Shown piece by piece: positions 26,623-35,430 of a DNA stretch of 64,000 nucleotides (the stretch's first letter is position 1; every line of letters starts with the position of its first letter). The position numbers were made by a program, and so were the translations under genes. The stretch comes from Oscillospiraceae bacterium. Its GTDB lineage: Bacteria > Bacillota_A > Clostridia > Oscillospirales > Oscillospiraceae. Location of the stretch: contig JAFUES010000009.1 of NCBI GenBank assembly GCA_017470325.1, positions 30,693 to 94,692 on the forward strand, in the 5' to 3' direction. The notes under the pieces are model-generated. The model made no database searches. It was given only the letters and a program-made list of their open reading frames with translations, and was not told where the DNA came from.

Positions 26623-28101
26623 TTATATTCTTCTGAAAGTTTCCGTATACTGGCGGAGCTTTTTCGCCAGCTCCTTGCTGTCCGCGCCGGGCAGCATACG
26701 CCAGCGCCAGTTGCCCTCCGGCTTGCCGGGGACGTTCATCCGGCAGCTGCCGGGCAGCTCCAGCAGATCCTGCATCTGCACCACAAACAGCCTGGAGGAT
26801 GTTGCCATGCCCGCGCGGATCATGCCCCAGCACCAGCCCTCCTCCGCTGTGATATTCATATAGCGGGTGGCAAAGCGCCGGTCCACAGGGCGCGTGCCCT
26901 TCAGCCAGCCCATGACTGTGTCGTTGTCGTGGGTGCCGATGTAGCAGACGCTGTTGGCCTGGCAATTGTGGGGCAGATAGTCCGAATCGTCGTGGGCGTC
27001 GAAAGCAAACTGCATGATCTTCATACCGGGCATGCCGGAATCCTCCACCAGCTTGCGCACCCCCGGGGTGATATAGCCCAGATCCTCGGCGATGAACTCC
27101 AGGTCGTTGAACCAGGAGGTCAGCACGCCCACCAGGCCCATGCCCGGACCGGGCTTCCACTTGCCGTTGATGGCTGTCTTCTCCCCGTAAGGCACTGACC
27201 AGTAGCTCTCAAAACCGCGGAAATGGTCGATGCGGATCACATCATAGAGCTTTTTTGCCCCGTCGATGCGGCGGATCCACCAGCCGTAGCCATCGGCCCG
27301 CATGGCGTCCCAGTCATAGAGGGGGTTGCCCCAGAGCTGGCCGTCGGCGGTGAAGGCGTCGGGTGGGACCCCTGCCACCTCCTTGGGCACGTTGTTCTCA
27401 TCCAGCTGGAAAAACTGCGGCTCGCTCCACACATCAGCGGAGTCCAGCGCCACATAGATGGGGATATCCCCGATGAAGCCCACGCCCTTCTTATGGGCGT
27501 AGTCCCGCAGGGCGCTCCACTGCTTGAAGAACAGATACTGCACAAAGATCTGGAAGTCCATCTCTCCGCGCAGCAGGGCGCTGTAGCGCTCCACCGCTGC
27601 CGGGCGGCGCATGCGGATCTCCTCGTCCGGCCACTCAGTCCAGCTGAGCATCTGGAAATGCTGCTTCAGGGCCATGTACAGGGCGTAGTTCTCCACCCAG
27701 GCGTTTTCCCGCCGGAAGGCCGCGATCTCCCCGCCCAGCGCATCCCAGCCCCGCGCGAAAGCCCGGCGCAGCACCACATAGCGCGCGCCGTACAGTCTGC
27801 CATAGTCTGTCTGCTGAGGGTCCTCCCCCCACTCGATGCCCTCCAGATCCTTCGCCCGGAGCAGCTTATCCTTGATCAGCAGGTCCAGGTCGATGAAATA
27901 GGGATTGCCCGCGAAGGTGGAGAAGGAAGAATAAGGGCTGTCCCCGTGGCTGGTGGGGCAGAGCGGCAGCAGCTGCCAGTACTTCTGTCCCGCCGCCTTG
28001 AGAAAGTCCACAAAATGATAGGCGCTCTTGCCCATGGTGCCGATCCCGTAGGGAGAGGGCAGAGAGCTCATGGGCATCAGCACGCCGCTGCAGCGTTCCA
28101 T
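26623..28101 (-). CDS. malQ: 4-alpha-glucanotransferase
   Basis: MalQ (GH77) disproportionates maltodextrins by transferring alpha-1,4-glucan chains. The 492-residue protein begins with SLPSPYGIGTMGKSAYHFVDF and has the GH77 nucleophile in RIDHFRGF, the acid/base Glu in FIAEDLG, and GTHDNDTVMGW. The ATG at 28101 gives MERCSGVL; an upstream in-frame TTG at 28110 is less likely. The gene follows a solute-binding lipoprotein by 36 bases, which suggests that protein may bind an alpha-glucan (inference). Confidence 0.93.
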   Translation of the reverse strand: MERCSGVLMPMSSLPSPYGIGTMGKSAYHFVDFLKAAGQKYWQLLPLCPTSHGDSPYSSFSTFAGNPYFIDLDLLIKDKLLRAKDLEGIEWGEDPQQTDYGRLYGARYVVLRRAFARGWDALGGEIAAFRRENAWVENYALYMALKQHFQMLSWTEWPDEEIRMRRPAAVERYSALLRGEMDFQIFVQYLFFKQWSALRDYAHKKGVGFIGDIPIYVALDSADVWSEPQFFQLDENNVPKEVAGVPPDAFTADGQLWGNPLYDWDAMRADGYGWWIRRIDGAKKLYDVIRIDHFRGFESYWSVPYGEKTAINGKWKPGPGMGLVGVLTSWFNDLEFIAEDLGYITPGVRKLVEDSGMPGMKIMQFAFDAHDDSDYLPHNCQANSVCYIGTHDNDTVMGWLKGTRPVDRRFATRYMNITAEEGWCWGMIRAGMATSSRLFVVQMQDLLELPGSCRMNVPGKPEGNWRWRMLPGADSKELAKKLRQYTETFRRI

Positions 28102-28137
28102 AACGATCAACTCTTTTCTGCGGCTCAGGCCGCTTGA

Positions 28138-29484
28138 TTATCTCTGCTGCGCGTAGGCGCAGGCGATCCGCCAGGCCTCCGTAAAGGTGCCGGTCATCTC
28201 GGTCCAGTACATGTCCACCGGATCCATCCCGTAGCGGGCAAGCACATCCAGAACGGCGTTGCGCCAAAGGGGATCCTCCGGGGTGTAATTAAACATCCAA
28301 GTCAAATTGGTCTGTCCCTGCTCTGCCCGGGCCACTGCCTCCATAATGAAGGGATTGGTCGAGGCCGACGCCGCCTTGAAGGGGACCGAGCTCACGCCCT
28401 GGGCCAGGGTTTTGCAGTTGTCCGCGGAGCTGACGATCCAATACAGGAAATCCAGCGCCGCCTGCTGCTCCTCTGCGGAGGCAGACCCGTTCACCGCCCA
28501 GTAGTCCCGGCAGCCGGTGCTGAGCCCTATATTCTCCTCCCCTGGGGCGCCGCAGTACAGGGGGACCATGCGCAGCTGGGAGGCATCCATCCCCGCCGCC
28601 AGGCGGTCATAGGCCCAGGAGCCCTGGGGATAGAACATGGCCTTGCCGTCAAAGAAGGCCTGCATGGCGACGTCCTCATCGTACTGGATCAGAAGGGCGG
28701 TGTTGACCTTGGAGTCCATGAGCTCCAGGTCCCAGAGCCAACGCAGATAGGGCAGGAAGCTGCCGCTGACCGTGTCGGGCGGCGTGGTCACACCGTCATT
28801 CCAAAATTCATAGAACAGCGGAATGTTGAACAGATGGTCGGCCAGTTCTCTGGCCTCCTCCCCCATCAGACTGGCGGGCGCGAAGGCGTCAAAGCCCAGC
28901 TCCCCGGCGCGGATGTGGACACCGTCGGAGATCGCCTTCAGACTGTTGAAGCCGTTCAGGGCCTCCACGGTATAGCCCAGCCTGGACAGCAGCTCGGTGT
29001 TGACTACCATGCCGTAGGTCTCTTCATCAAAGCCCAGTCCCAGCAGCGCGCCGCTGCTGTCATAAAGGCGGTAGTCGCCGTTGCTGGACTCCGCCGCGAC
29101 GGCCGTGCCCGACAGGTCCAGGGCATAACCGCCCCAGGCGTGCAGGTCCACCGGGCCGCGCATGCAGAAGACAACAGGAGCCTCCCCGGCGTCAAAGGCG
29201 GCGCTGAGGGTCTCGGCGTAGCTCTCCCGGTCGATGGTCCGCACTTCCACCTCCGTCCCAGACTGGGCGGTGTAGGCCGCGGCCAGACTCTGCAGCGCCT
29301 CATCCAGCGCGGGCAGGTCGTTCCAATATACGATATGCACGGGAGGCGCAGTCTCTTCCGCCGCCGGTTCAAGCGCTTCCTCCGCAGCGGGAGGATCCTC
29401 CGCAGCGGTCTTGACGCCGCCGCAGGCGCTCAGACTCAGCAGCAGGGCCAGCGCCAATAGAATCACAATGGTTTTTTTCATCAT
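28138..29484 (-). CDS. Extracellular solute-binding lipoprotein (ABC type)
   Basis: A 448-residue lipoprotein: signal peptide with LSACGG lipobox, acidic linker, then a family-1-type solute-binding fold (VYWNDLPALDEALQ; AAYTAQSGTEVEVRT; FFDGKAMFYPQGSWAYDRL; GVSSVPFKAASAS). Such proteins feed sugar ABC importers. No permease or ATPase gene lies nearby, so the partner must be elsewhere. No clear ribosome binding site; GAAAGAAGTG lies 10-15 bases upstream. Starts with ATGATG; either could be used. Confidence 0.85.
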   Translation of the reverse strand: MMKKTIVILLALALLLSLSACGGVKTAAEDPPAAEEALEPAAEETAPPVHIVYWNDLPALDEALQSLAAAYTAQSGTEVEVRTIDRESYAETLSAAFDAGEAPVVFCMRGPVDLHAWGGYALDLSGTAVAAESSNGDYRLYDSSGALLGLGFDEETYGMVVNTELLSRLGYTVEALNGFNSLKAISDGVHIRAGELGFDAFAPASLMGEEARELADHLFNIPLFYEFWNDGVTTPPDTVSGSFLPYLRWLWDLELMDSKVNTALLIQYDEDVAMQAFFDGKAMFYPQGSWAYDRLAAGMDASQLRMVPLYCGAPGEENIGLSTGCRDYWAVNGSASAEEQQAALDFLYWIVSSADNCKTLAQGVSSVPFKAASASTNPFIMEAVARAEQGQTNLTWMFNYTPEDPLWRNAVLDVLARYGMDPVDMYWTEMTGTFTEAWRIACAYAQQR

Positions 29485-29585
29485 TCGTCTGCACTTCTTT
29501 CTTGCTGCGCAAGGTTTTCAGTCAGTCTTACGGGCTGAGTGCCCATCTTATCAGCCGGGCGGTGCGAAGTCAAGCCTTCTCCGGT

Positions 29586-30515
29586 TCACTCCACCGTCAC
29601 GTCCAGCCCCAGCTCCTGGGGCAGGAAACGGGGACAGGTATTCTCAGTGAGGGTGATCACCGAGGAGGCCAGACGCGAGCCGATATCCACCGCCTCCGGC
29701 ATGCTCTTTCCATAGGTCAGGCCGATGGCCACGCCCGCACAGAAGGCGTCCCCCGCGCCGGTGGTGTCTCGGACCCGGACAGGCTTAGCCGGGCAGAAGC
29801 CCCGGTTGCCCTGCATGTCCGCGTAGACCGCGCCCTTGCTGCCCATGGTGACGATCATGGAGGGGATGCGGGCATTGGCCACCCGCTCCGCCAGATCGGC
29901 GGACAGGGCCTCCGGCTCCCAGCCTTCATAGTCGGCGGCGAACAGGATGCCCGCTTCCTGGGCGTTGCATACAAAGCAGTCGATGGATTGGAAGAAGTCC
30001 CGCCGCTGGGTGGCAATGCTCATGTTGGCCACCACCGCGTAAACCCGCTTCCGGTATTTGGCCGCATACTGGAAGACCCGCTTGACCACTTCCTGATCCA
30101 CATCGATCTCTATGACGATGCTGTCGGCGTCGGCAAAGATCTCGTCCCCGTGCTCGTCCAGCATCCGGACCATGGCGTCCATGTCGGGCCGCTTGGACAG
30201 GGAGCTGACGATGTCTCCGCTGGAATCAAAGACCGCCAGCCAGATGCCCATGCCGTCCGGCACCTGGGCAACATAGCGGGTATCCACCTTGTGCCGCTTC
30301 AGCTTATCCAGCACCTCCGTGCCCTGAGCGGTGTCGTCCACCATGCTGACGAAGCGGGGCCGCAGCTCCACATTGGCGATATCCTCCGCCACGTTGCGCC
30401 CCACGCCCCCGTGCACGAACTCCACAGAGCCCGCGTTGCGCCCGGCGGGGATATATTTATTGTCGGGAAAGCCCTTGATATCCACAAACACATTGCCCAC
30501 GACTACGATCGGCAT
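29586..30515 (-). CDS. PfkB-family carbohydrate kinase
   Basis: A 309-residue ribokinase/PfkB-type sugar or nucleoside kinase. The N-terminus VVVGNVFVDIKGFPDN and VGRNVAEDIANVELR give the substrate-side signature, and the C-terminal ATP-site signature is DTTGAGDAFCAGVAIGL, whose Asp is the general base. The substrate is unresolved. The start at 30515 (MPIVVVGN) has AAAGGGGGA upstream. Its leader carries two long hairpins (30551-30625). Confidence 0.88.
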   Translation of the reverse strand: MPIVVVGNVFVDIKGFPDNKYIPAGRNAGSVEFVHGGVGRNVAEDIANVELRPRFVSMVDDTAQGTEVLDKLKRHKVDTRYVAQVPDGMGIWLAVFDSSGDIVSSLSKRPDMDAMVRMLDEHGDEIFADADSIVIEIDVDQEVVKRVFQYAAKYRKRVYAVVANMSIATQRRDFFQSIDCFVCNAQEAGILFAADYEGWEPEALSADLAERVANARIPSMIVTMGSKGAVYADMQGNRGFCPAKPVRVRDTTGAGDAFCAGVAIGLTYGKSMPEAVDIGSRLASSVITLTENTCPRFLPQELGLDVTVE

Positions 30516-30550
30516 CGACCAGTCCCCCTTTTTCTCTCTGTTTCGGCGGC

Positions 30551-30625
30551 ATGATACCATAGACGTTCTGCGTCTATGGTATCATTGTCATGTTTTCCGG
30601 TTGCCCCGCAAGGGGCGAGGAAAAC
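30551..30625 (-). promoter_or_regulatory. Two consecutive hairpins in the pfkB leader
   Basis: 30551-30585 is a perfect 15-bp inverted repeat around a 5-base loop (ATGATACCATAGACG arm). 30592-30625 is a second hairpin (GTTTTCC/GGAAAAC, inner GCCCC/GGGGC). Neither has a T-run, so they are operator or RNA-control candidates rather than terminators. Confidence 0.5.
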
Positions 30626-30676
30626 GACTAAAATCGATACAATAAGCGCTTTTGCGCATATTGTAGCACAAACAAA

Positions 30677-30704
30677 CGGGTACAGTAAAGCATTACTGTA
30701 CCCG
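30677..30704 (-). terminator. Terminator after the large lipoprotein gene
   Basis: CGGGTACAGTAA and complement with a 4-base loop; the minus strand continues TTTGTTTGT. Confidence 0.7.
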
Positions 30705-30721
30705 CTGCCGTGAATTTTTCT

Positions 30722-32851
30722 TCAGTTCTGTTCCGCCACGTAGAGGCTGACGCGGCTCTGAACCAGCTTGGCCGCCTCCTGGGGGCTCTTGTCCCCGGCC
30801 AGGACCGCGGCGAATTCCTCCCGGATGATGGCCAGCGCCGCCTGGTCACACAGGGTGGTGTGTTGGATCTGGCCCAGCAGCTCATAGAAGCCCTGCACCT
30901 CACTGTCGGTCATGGGCGGGGTCAGATGCTCGCCGAAGGGATCTGTCTCGTCCTCCGTCTCCGACCTCTGCGCCTCGGCGACCCGTTCTTCCAGCAGCGG
31001 CCGATAGACCGGAAGGCCATATTTACTGTGCATCAGGCTGTATTTCAAAAACTGCCAGCAATCCAGAGGATGCTCCGAGCTGCTCATGACGCCGATGGCG
31101 TCGCTGAAGCTCAGATCTGAGCCGCAGCTGCCGTCGGGCGTGGGAAATCCAATATAGCTCAGGGGCTTGCCCATCTCCCGCTGGTCCCGGGCAAAGCTCT
31201 CGGGGCTGGTGATCATGGTCAAGGCAGTGAGCATGTAGCCGCCCTCCATCAGCTGTGCCGGCAGGCCGAAGACCATGTTGCTGGGATCCTCCGGCGTCTC
31301 CCGCATGTCCCGGCAGGCCTCCAGCAGCTTGATGAAATCCGCATTGTCGAAGTCGCAGCTGCCGCTCTGCCAGTCGATGGCGCTGCGGATAAAACGGCTG
31401 GCGCTCTCCCGCAGGAAATAATCCCGGGTCAGATTGTACATGACCATGCCGCCCTGGGGCGCCTCCCGGTCTATGCGCTGGTAGGTGTCATAATCCCAGC
31501 CCCAGACCTTGCCGAAGCGCTCCTGCAGGCCGTAGCGGGTCTCGATGGAGAAGCGGTTGCCCAGCAGATACAGGCCGCCCAGGTCGTTTTGCAGCATGGG
31601 TGCGATGACGATATCCTCCAGGCGGATATCCGGGTCGTCGGCAGCGAAGTCCTCGCCCAGATCCCGCAGCAGGCCCTTGCGCACGAAGGGGAAGGGCGAC
31701 AGGCTCCAGTTGGAGAACAGAAGCATGTCCGGGCACTCCCCCGCCAGGATCCGGGTATTGAGCTTCAGTCTCGCCTGCTCTGCGTTCAGCGTCCCGCCCT
31801 CGCTGAGATCCTCCAGCTGCACGAAGCTATCGGTGCTCCAGGCGTTGAAGGCCGACACCTCCCGGACCAGATTGGCGTTGGCCATGGAAAAGTCGAGCTG
31901 CGCTCCCTCCGTATTCATGGGCAGTACGCCCAGGGTCAGTTTGGTGCGCAGCTTCAGCTCCGAAGGCTGGGCCGGGACCAGGCGCAGGGGATCGGCAAAA
32001 CCGGTGAGCAGATAGCTGCCGTCCGGCTGGGCCTTCACATCCAGCAGGCCGCTGACGCCGAGGCCGCATTCCTCCCAGATCACCAGGGGATCGGCGCTGC
32101 CGTCGACCTGGATCCGGTCGATCCCCGTATCCCGAATCAGCAGGAAGGGCGCCGCGTCATCGCCTCTGCAGAGCTGGCCCCGCTCATAGCAGAACAGCTC
32201 CCGGAAGTCGGCGCCCTCCGCGTCGATGGCGCTGACAGTACCGCCTCCCTGGTCGTTTTCCTCTATGTAGTAAAGCACGCCGTCGCTGCCGGTGAGCAGC
32301 TGTCCGGCCCATTCCGCGTGGGGAATCACCGCCAGACTCGTCCCCTGCTCGTCATAGATGCGCAGGCAGTCGCTGCAGTTGAGTACCAGCCGTTCTCCAT
32401 CTATTGAAAAAACCCGGGCAAAGCTGCCGGTGGGCAGCTTGGTATCGATGCTGCTCTGCACATTCCCGCTGCCGTCGATCCGCACGAAGCGAGCGGTCCA
32501 GTCGTCTCCGTCCCGAAGCTCCTCGCAGATCCAGATCCCCCGGTCCACAGGCCTGGCGCCGCACACCTGATTCGTTGTCTCATAGACCGTCTCATCATCA
32601 AGGAGCAGACGCCAACCGTCCCAGTTGTTGTAGACCCGGTATTCTTTCCCGTCAAAGGCCAGCGTCGTCTGTGTCCCATCACCCTCATAGGGCTCCAGCC
32701 GGTAACAGCCGCCCTGTCCGATCCAGTCACCTGTTTCGGCGTCCACGCCCGGTACTGTCAAAGTTTGGACCTCGGCCGTTTTCTCTTTGCCGCAGCCGGC
32801 CAGGGTCAGGAGCAGCAGGAGCGCCAGCAGCAGTGCGATCGTTCGTTTCAT
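30722..32851 (-). CDS. Large lipoprotein: beta-type N-region fused to a solute-binding domain
   Basis: A 709-residue lipoprotein: signal peptide with LTLAGC lipobox; residues about 30-300 are beta-rich repeats (YNNWDGWRLLLDDETVYETT, RVFSIDGERLVLNC, VLYYIEENDQGGGT) recalling a propeller; residues about 310-709 resemble an ABC solute-binding domain (RILAGECPDMLLFSNWSLSP; DDPDIRLEDIVIAPML; WDYDTYQRIDREAP). The combination is not the standard binding-protein length (about 420-550). No ABC permease lies nearby. GGAGGATACGTAC precedes the ATG at 32851. Confidence 0.75.
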   Translation of the reverse strand: MKRTIALLLALLLLLTLAGCGKEKTAEVQTLTVPGVDAETGDWIGQGGCYRLEPYEGDGTQTTLAFDGKEYRVYNNWDGWRLLLDDETVYETTNQVCGARPVDRGIWICEELRDGDDWTARFVRIDGSGNVQSSIDTKLPTGSFARVFSIDGERLVLNCSDCLRIYDEQGTSLAVIPHAEWAGQLLTGSDGVLYYIEENDQGGGTVSAIDAEGADFRELFCYERGQLCRGDDAAPFLLIRDTGIDRIQVDGSADPLVIWEECGLGVSGLLDVKAQPDGSYLLTGFADPLRLVPAQPSELKLRTKLTLGVLPMNTEGAQLDFSMANANLVREVSAFNAWSTDSFVQLEDLSEGGTLNAEQARLKLNTRILAGECPDMLLFSNWSLSPFPFVRKGLLRDLGEDFAADDPDIRLEDIVIAPMLQNDLGGLYLLGNRFSIETRYGLQERFGKVWGWDYDTYQRIDREAPQGGMVMYNLTRDYFLRESASRFIRSAIDWQSGSCDFDNADFIKLLEACRDMRETPEDPSNMVFGLPAQLMEGGYMLTALTMITSPESFARDQREMGKPLSYIGFPTPDGSCGSDLSFSDAIGVMSSSEHPLDCWQFLKYSLMHSKYGLPVYRPLLEERVAEAQRSETEDETDPFGEHLTPPMTDSEVQGFYELLGQIQHTTLCDQAALAIIREEFAAVLAGDKSPQEAAKLVQSRVSLYVAEQN

Positions 32852-32923
32852 GTACGTATCCTCCGTATAAAAAGCCTTCACCTTATAAATGCGGCGAACA
32901 GCCAAAATGTTTCACGAAAAGGC

Positions 32924-32962
32924 AAAAAGCCGGGCAGGAACCGTTTCGATTCCTGCCCGGCT
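32924..32962 (-). terminator. Terminator of the PTS-like gene
   Basis: AGCCGGGCAGGAA and complement, followed on the minus strand by five T. Confidence 0.85.
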
Positions 32963-33013
32963 CATTCGTATGATATCACACAAAAGGCCTTGCGTTTCTT
33001 AAGCTTTCTTAAA

Positions 33014-34120
33014 TCACAGATCCAGCTTCAGATCGTTCTCCTTGATCCAGCCCCACTTGCGCAGGGGGATGGCGAAGAGCCAGGAGAGGATGGCCGGCAG
33101 CACGAAGGAGACGAGCACCAGGCCCAGCCAGTCAAAGCCGGTGATGGCCGCCTTGGCGCCGGAAGCTACGTCCGCCAGCCAGCCGGAGTACACGCCGATC
33201 TGCCCCACCAGGCCGCAGGTGCCCATGCCGGAGGAGATGGCGGAGCCATTCATCTGCAGGCGGAAGATGCAGGTGGCGATGGGTCCGGTCACCGCCGCCG
33301 CCAGGGTAGGCGGGATCCAGATCCGGGGATTGCGCACGATGTTGCCCATCTGCAGCATACTGGTGCCCAGGCCCTGGGCCACCAGGCCGCCCCAGCGGTT
33401 TTCCCGGAAACTCATCACCGCAAAGCCCACCATCTGAGCGCAGCAGCCCGCCACCGCGGCGCCGCCGGCCAGGCCCGTCAGCCCCAGGGCCGCGCAGATG
33501 GCCGCGCTGGAAATGGGCAGGGTCAGCACGATGCCCACCACCACGGACACGATGATGCCCATGAAGAAGGGCCGCAGCTCGGTGGCCCACATGATGGCCT
33601 GTCCGAAGGCGGAGGCCGCCTTGCCCACCGGCGCCGCGATCAGCGCCGCGAGACCCACGCCCGCCAGGATGGTGACGATGGGGGTGACCAGGATGTCCAC
33701 CTTGGTCTCCTTGCTGACCGCCTTGCCCACCTCGGAGGCAAAGATGGCCACGAAGAACACCGCCAGCGGGCCGCCGGCGCCGCCCATGGCGTTGGTGGCA
33801 AAGCCCACGGGGATCAGGGAGAAGAGTACCATGGGCGGGCACTGCAGGGCCGTACCGATGGCCACCGCCATGCCCGGGCCCACCATGGCCGAGGCCAGGC
33901 CGCCGATGGTGTATTTGACTGCCCCGTCGCCGGAGCCTAAAGTCACAATAATGGTTTTGAGAAAGCCCACGTTGAACTGGCTGCCGATGGTGTTGAGGAT
34001 GGTCCCCACCAGCAGCGTACAGAACAGGCCCTGCGCCATGGCGCCCATGGCGTCCACAAAATAGCGTTTGGCCGAAAAGACGATGTTTTTCCGTTTCAAA
34101 AAGGCGCGCAGCTTATCCAT
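33014..34120 (-). CDS. PTS-type IIC membrane protein (stand-alone)
   Basis: A 368-residue polytopic protein of the PTS EIIC_2-like family (PF13303-type): NTIGSQFNVGFLKTIIVTLG, KYTIGGLASAMVGPGMAVAIG, and GNIVRNPRIWIPPTLAAAVTGP. It contains only the membrane domain; no IIA or IIB gene is next to it. Such solitary IIC-like proteins are common in Clostridia and their substrate is unknown. TTGGAGGGGCTGAC precedes the ATG at 34120. Confidence 0.82.
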   Translation of the reverse strand: MDKLRAFLKRKNIVFSAKRYFVDAMGAMAQGLFCTLLVGTILNTIGSQFNVGFLKTIIVTLGSGDGAVKYTIGGLASAMVGPGMAVAIGTALQCPPMVLFSLIPVGFATNAMGGAGGPLAVFFVAIFASEVGKAVSKETKVDILVTPIVTILAGVGLAALIAAPVGKAASAFGQAIMWATELRPFFMGIIVSVVVGIVLTLPISSAAICAALGLTGLAGGAAVAGCCAQMVGFAVMSFRENRWGGLVAQGLGTSMLQMGNIVRNPRIWIPPTLAAAVTGPIATCIFRLQMNGSAISSGMGTCGLVGQIGVYSGWLADVASGAKAAITGFDWLGLVLVSFVLPAILSWLFAIPLRKWGWIKENDLKLDL

Positions 34121-34291
34121 GTCAGCCCCTCCAAAAGCAGAAGATTTGCCGGGATTTTTGACGCTATTATAGTTTCCCGGGCGGCCAATGTCAACGCGCA
34201 AGAATGCCAAGTTTGTAACATTTTCCAGTCGTTCAGCAAAGTGCAAAAAAGCCTGGGAGGAAAAGAGGGGAAAAATGTGTCGTTCGGTGCA

Positions 34292-34321
34292 TTGACACAA
34301 AGCCTCTCTATTTGATAAGAT
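34292..34321 (+). promoter_or_regulatory. Promoter of the purine operon
   Basis: TTGACA-18-TAAGAT, about 35 bases before the ZTP aptamer. Confidence 0.6.
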
Positions 34322-34354
34322 AATCTTGCATGTGAGAGCATGGTTTTCAGCGAG

Positions 34355-34432
34355 AACTACGCGGCAACTGGCAGAGTGTCATGGGTCACCATGAGGGAAC
34401 CGCGCGGGATAGTGTCGACTGCCTGGGCGGAC
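34355..34432 (+). promoter_or_regulatory. ZTP (pfl-motif) riboswitch
   Basis: The segment carries the hallmarks of the ZTP/ZMP aptamer: GCGGCAACTGGCAGA, a hairpin around CATGGGTCACCATG, GGGAACCGC closing with the first GCGG, and downstream the conserved CTGCCTGGGC. ZTP riboswitches sense AICAR phosphates that accumulate when one-carbon folate is scarce and typically raise purine and folate gene expression. Its position ahead of eleven purine genes fits exactly. The P3 region overlaps the following terminator, which supports a transcriptional switch. Confidence 0.85.
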
Positions 34433-34470
34433 TTATTTCTTAAAGGAATCAGTCTGTCTTTTTGTTTTTA
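34429..34470 (+). terminator. ZTP riboswitch terminator
   Basis: GGACT..ATTTC pairs with GGAAT..AGTCT, followed by TTTTTGTTTTT; it shares bases with the aptamer's 3' segment. Confidence 0.65.
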
Positions 34471-34489
34471 CGGATGGGAGGAGTGCGCT

Positions 34490-34630
34490 TTGAGAATCAT
34501 TGGGATTTTTCCTGTGGGCGGCAGAGCCCTGCGCCCCGCTGCCTGTCTGCGCCCCGCTCTGCACAACAACTTGATCGCACGGCCCGAGGGCCTTGCCTTG
34601 TCCGCTTACCGGAATACAGGCGTAGCATGA
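34490..34630 (+). CDS. Possible 46-residue leader peptide of the purine operon
   Basis: A TTG at 34490 lies six bases after GGGAGGAG, the best ribosome binding site in this leader, and opens a frame beginning MRIIGIFPVGGRAL and ending RNTGVA. Its TGA (34628-34630) lies inside a terminator hairpin just before purC. A ribosome reaching the stop would open that hairpin. A second frame from an overlapping GTG (34483) also runs through this region. The peptide is rich in Arg, Ala, Pro and Leu and matches no family I know. Expression is unproven. Confidence 0.4.
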   Translation: MRIIGIFPVGGRALRPAACLRPALHNNLIARPEGLALSAYRNTGVA

Positions 34631-34669
34631 AATGCTGCGTCGAAACGGTCAAGCGGATTTTTTGTTTTT
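34601..34669 (+). terminator. Second leader terminator before purC
   Basis: TCCGCTTACCG (34601-34611) pairs with CGGTCAAGCGGA (34646-34657, one bulge). Inside it CGTAGCAT pairs with ATGCTGCG. TTTTTTGTTTTT follows. Confidence 0.7.
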
Positions 34670-34707
34670 CAAAAATTTAAATCATTTTTGCAAGGAGGAC
34701 ATTCACC

Positions 34708-35418
34708 ATGGAAAAAACCGTTCAGCTGTATGAGGGCAAGGCCAAGAAGGTCTTCGCCACCGACGATCCGAATCTGGTCATCGTCTCCTATAAGGACGAC
34801 GCCACCGCCTTTGACGGCACCAAGCGCGGCACCATCGTGGGCAAGGGCTCCATCAACAACCGCATGACCAACTATCTGATGCAGCTGCTGGAGAAAAACG
34901 GCATCCCCACCCACTTCGTGGAAGAGCTCAACGACCGGGAGACCGTGGTGAAGAAGGTCAGCATCGTCCCGCTGGAGGTCATCATCCGCAACATCTCCGC
35001 CGGCTCCTTCGCCAAGCGCTTCGGCGTGGAGGAGGGCATCGTATTTGACGAGCCCACCATCGAGTTCTCCTACAAGAACGACGAGCTGCACGATCCGCTC
35101 ATGAACGCCTATCACGCCATCGCCCTGAAGCTGGCCACCCGGGAGGAGATCGAGCAGATCAAGGCCATGGCCTTCAAGATCAACGCCATCCTCAAGGAGT
35201 ACTTCCTGCACCTGAACGTGAAGCTGGTGGACTTCAAGCTGGAGTTCGGCCGTCTGCCCGACGGCAGCATCGTTCTGGCCGACGAGATCTCCCCCGACAC
35301 CTGCCGTTACTGGGACGCCACCACCAACGAGAAGCTGGACAAGGACCGCTTCCGCCGGGATCTGGGCGGCGTAGAGGACGCCTACAACGAAATGATGCGC
35401 CGGGTCTTCGGCGAATAA
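34708..35418 (+). CDS. purC: SAICAR synthase
   Basis: PurC joins aspartate to CAIR using ATP. The 236-residue protein begins with [19 protein letters not shown] and has the family signatures [33 protein letters not shown] and [21 protein letters not shown] precedes the ATG. First gene of the operon after two leader terminators. Confidence 0.96.
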   Translation: MEKTVQLYEGKAKKVFATDDPNLVIVSYKDDATAFDGTKRGTIVGKGSINNRMTNYLMQLLEKNGIPTHFVEELNDRETVVKKVSIVPLEVIIRNISAGSFAKRFGVEEGIVFDEPTIEFSYKNDELHDPLMNAYHAIALKLATREEIEQIKAMAFKINAILKEYFLHLNVKLVDFKLEFGRLPDGSIVLADEISPDTCRYWDATTNEKLDKDRFRRDLGGVEDAYNEMMRRVFGE

Positions 35419-35430
35419 TCGGAGTGCGCT

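Noticed and set aside
34340..34489. Coding extension of the leader ORF upstream into the ZTP riboswitch
   Set aside because: The frame is open but covers the aptamer and terminator, with no binding site ahead of it.
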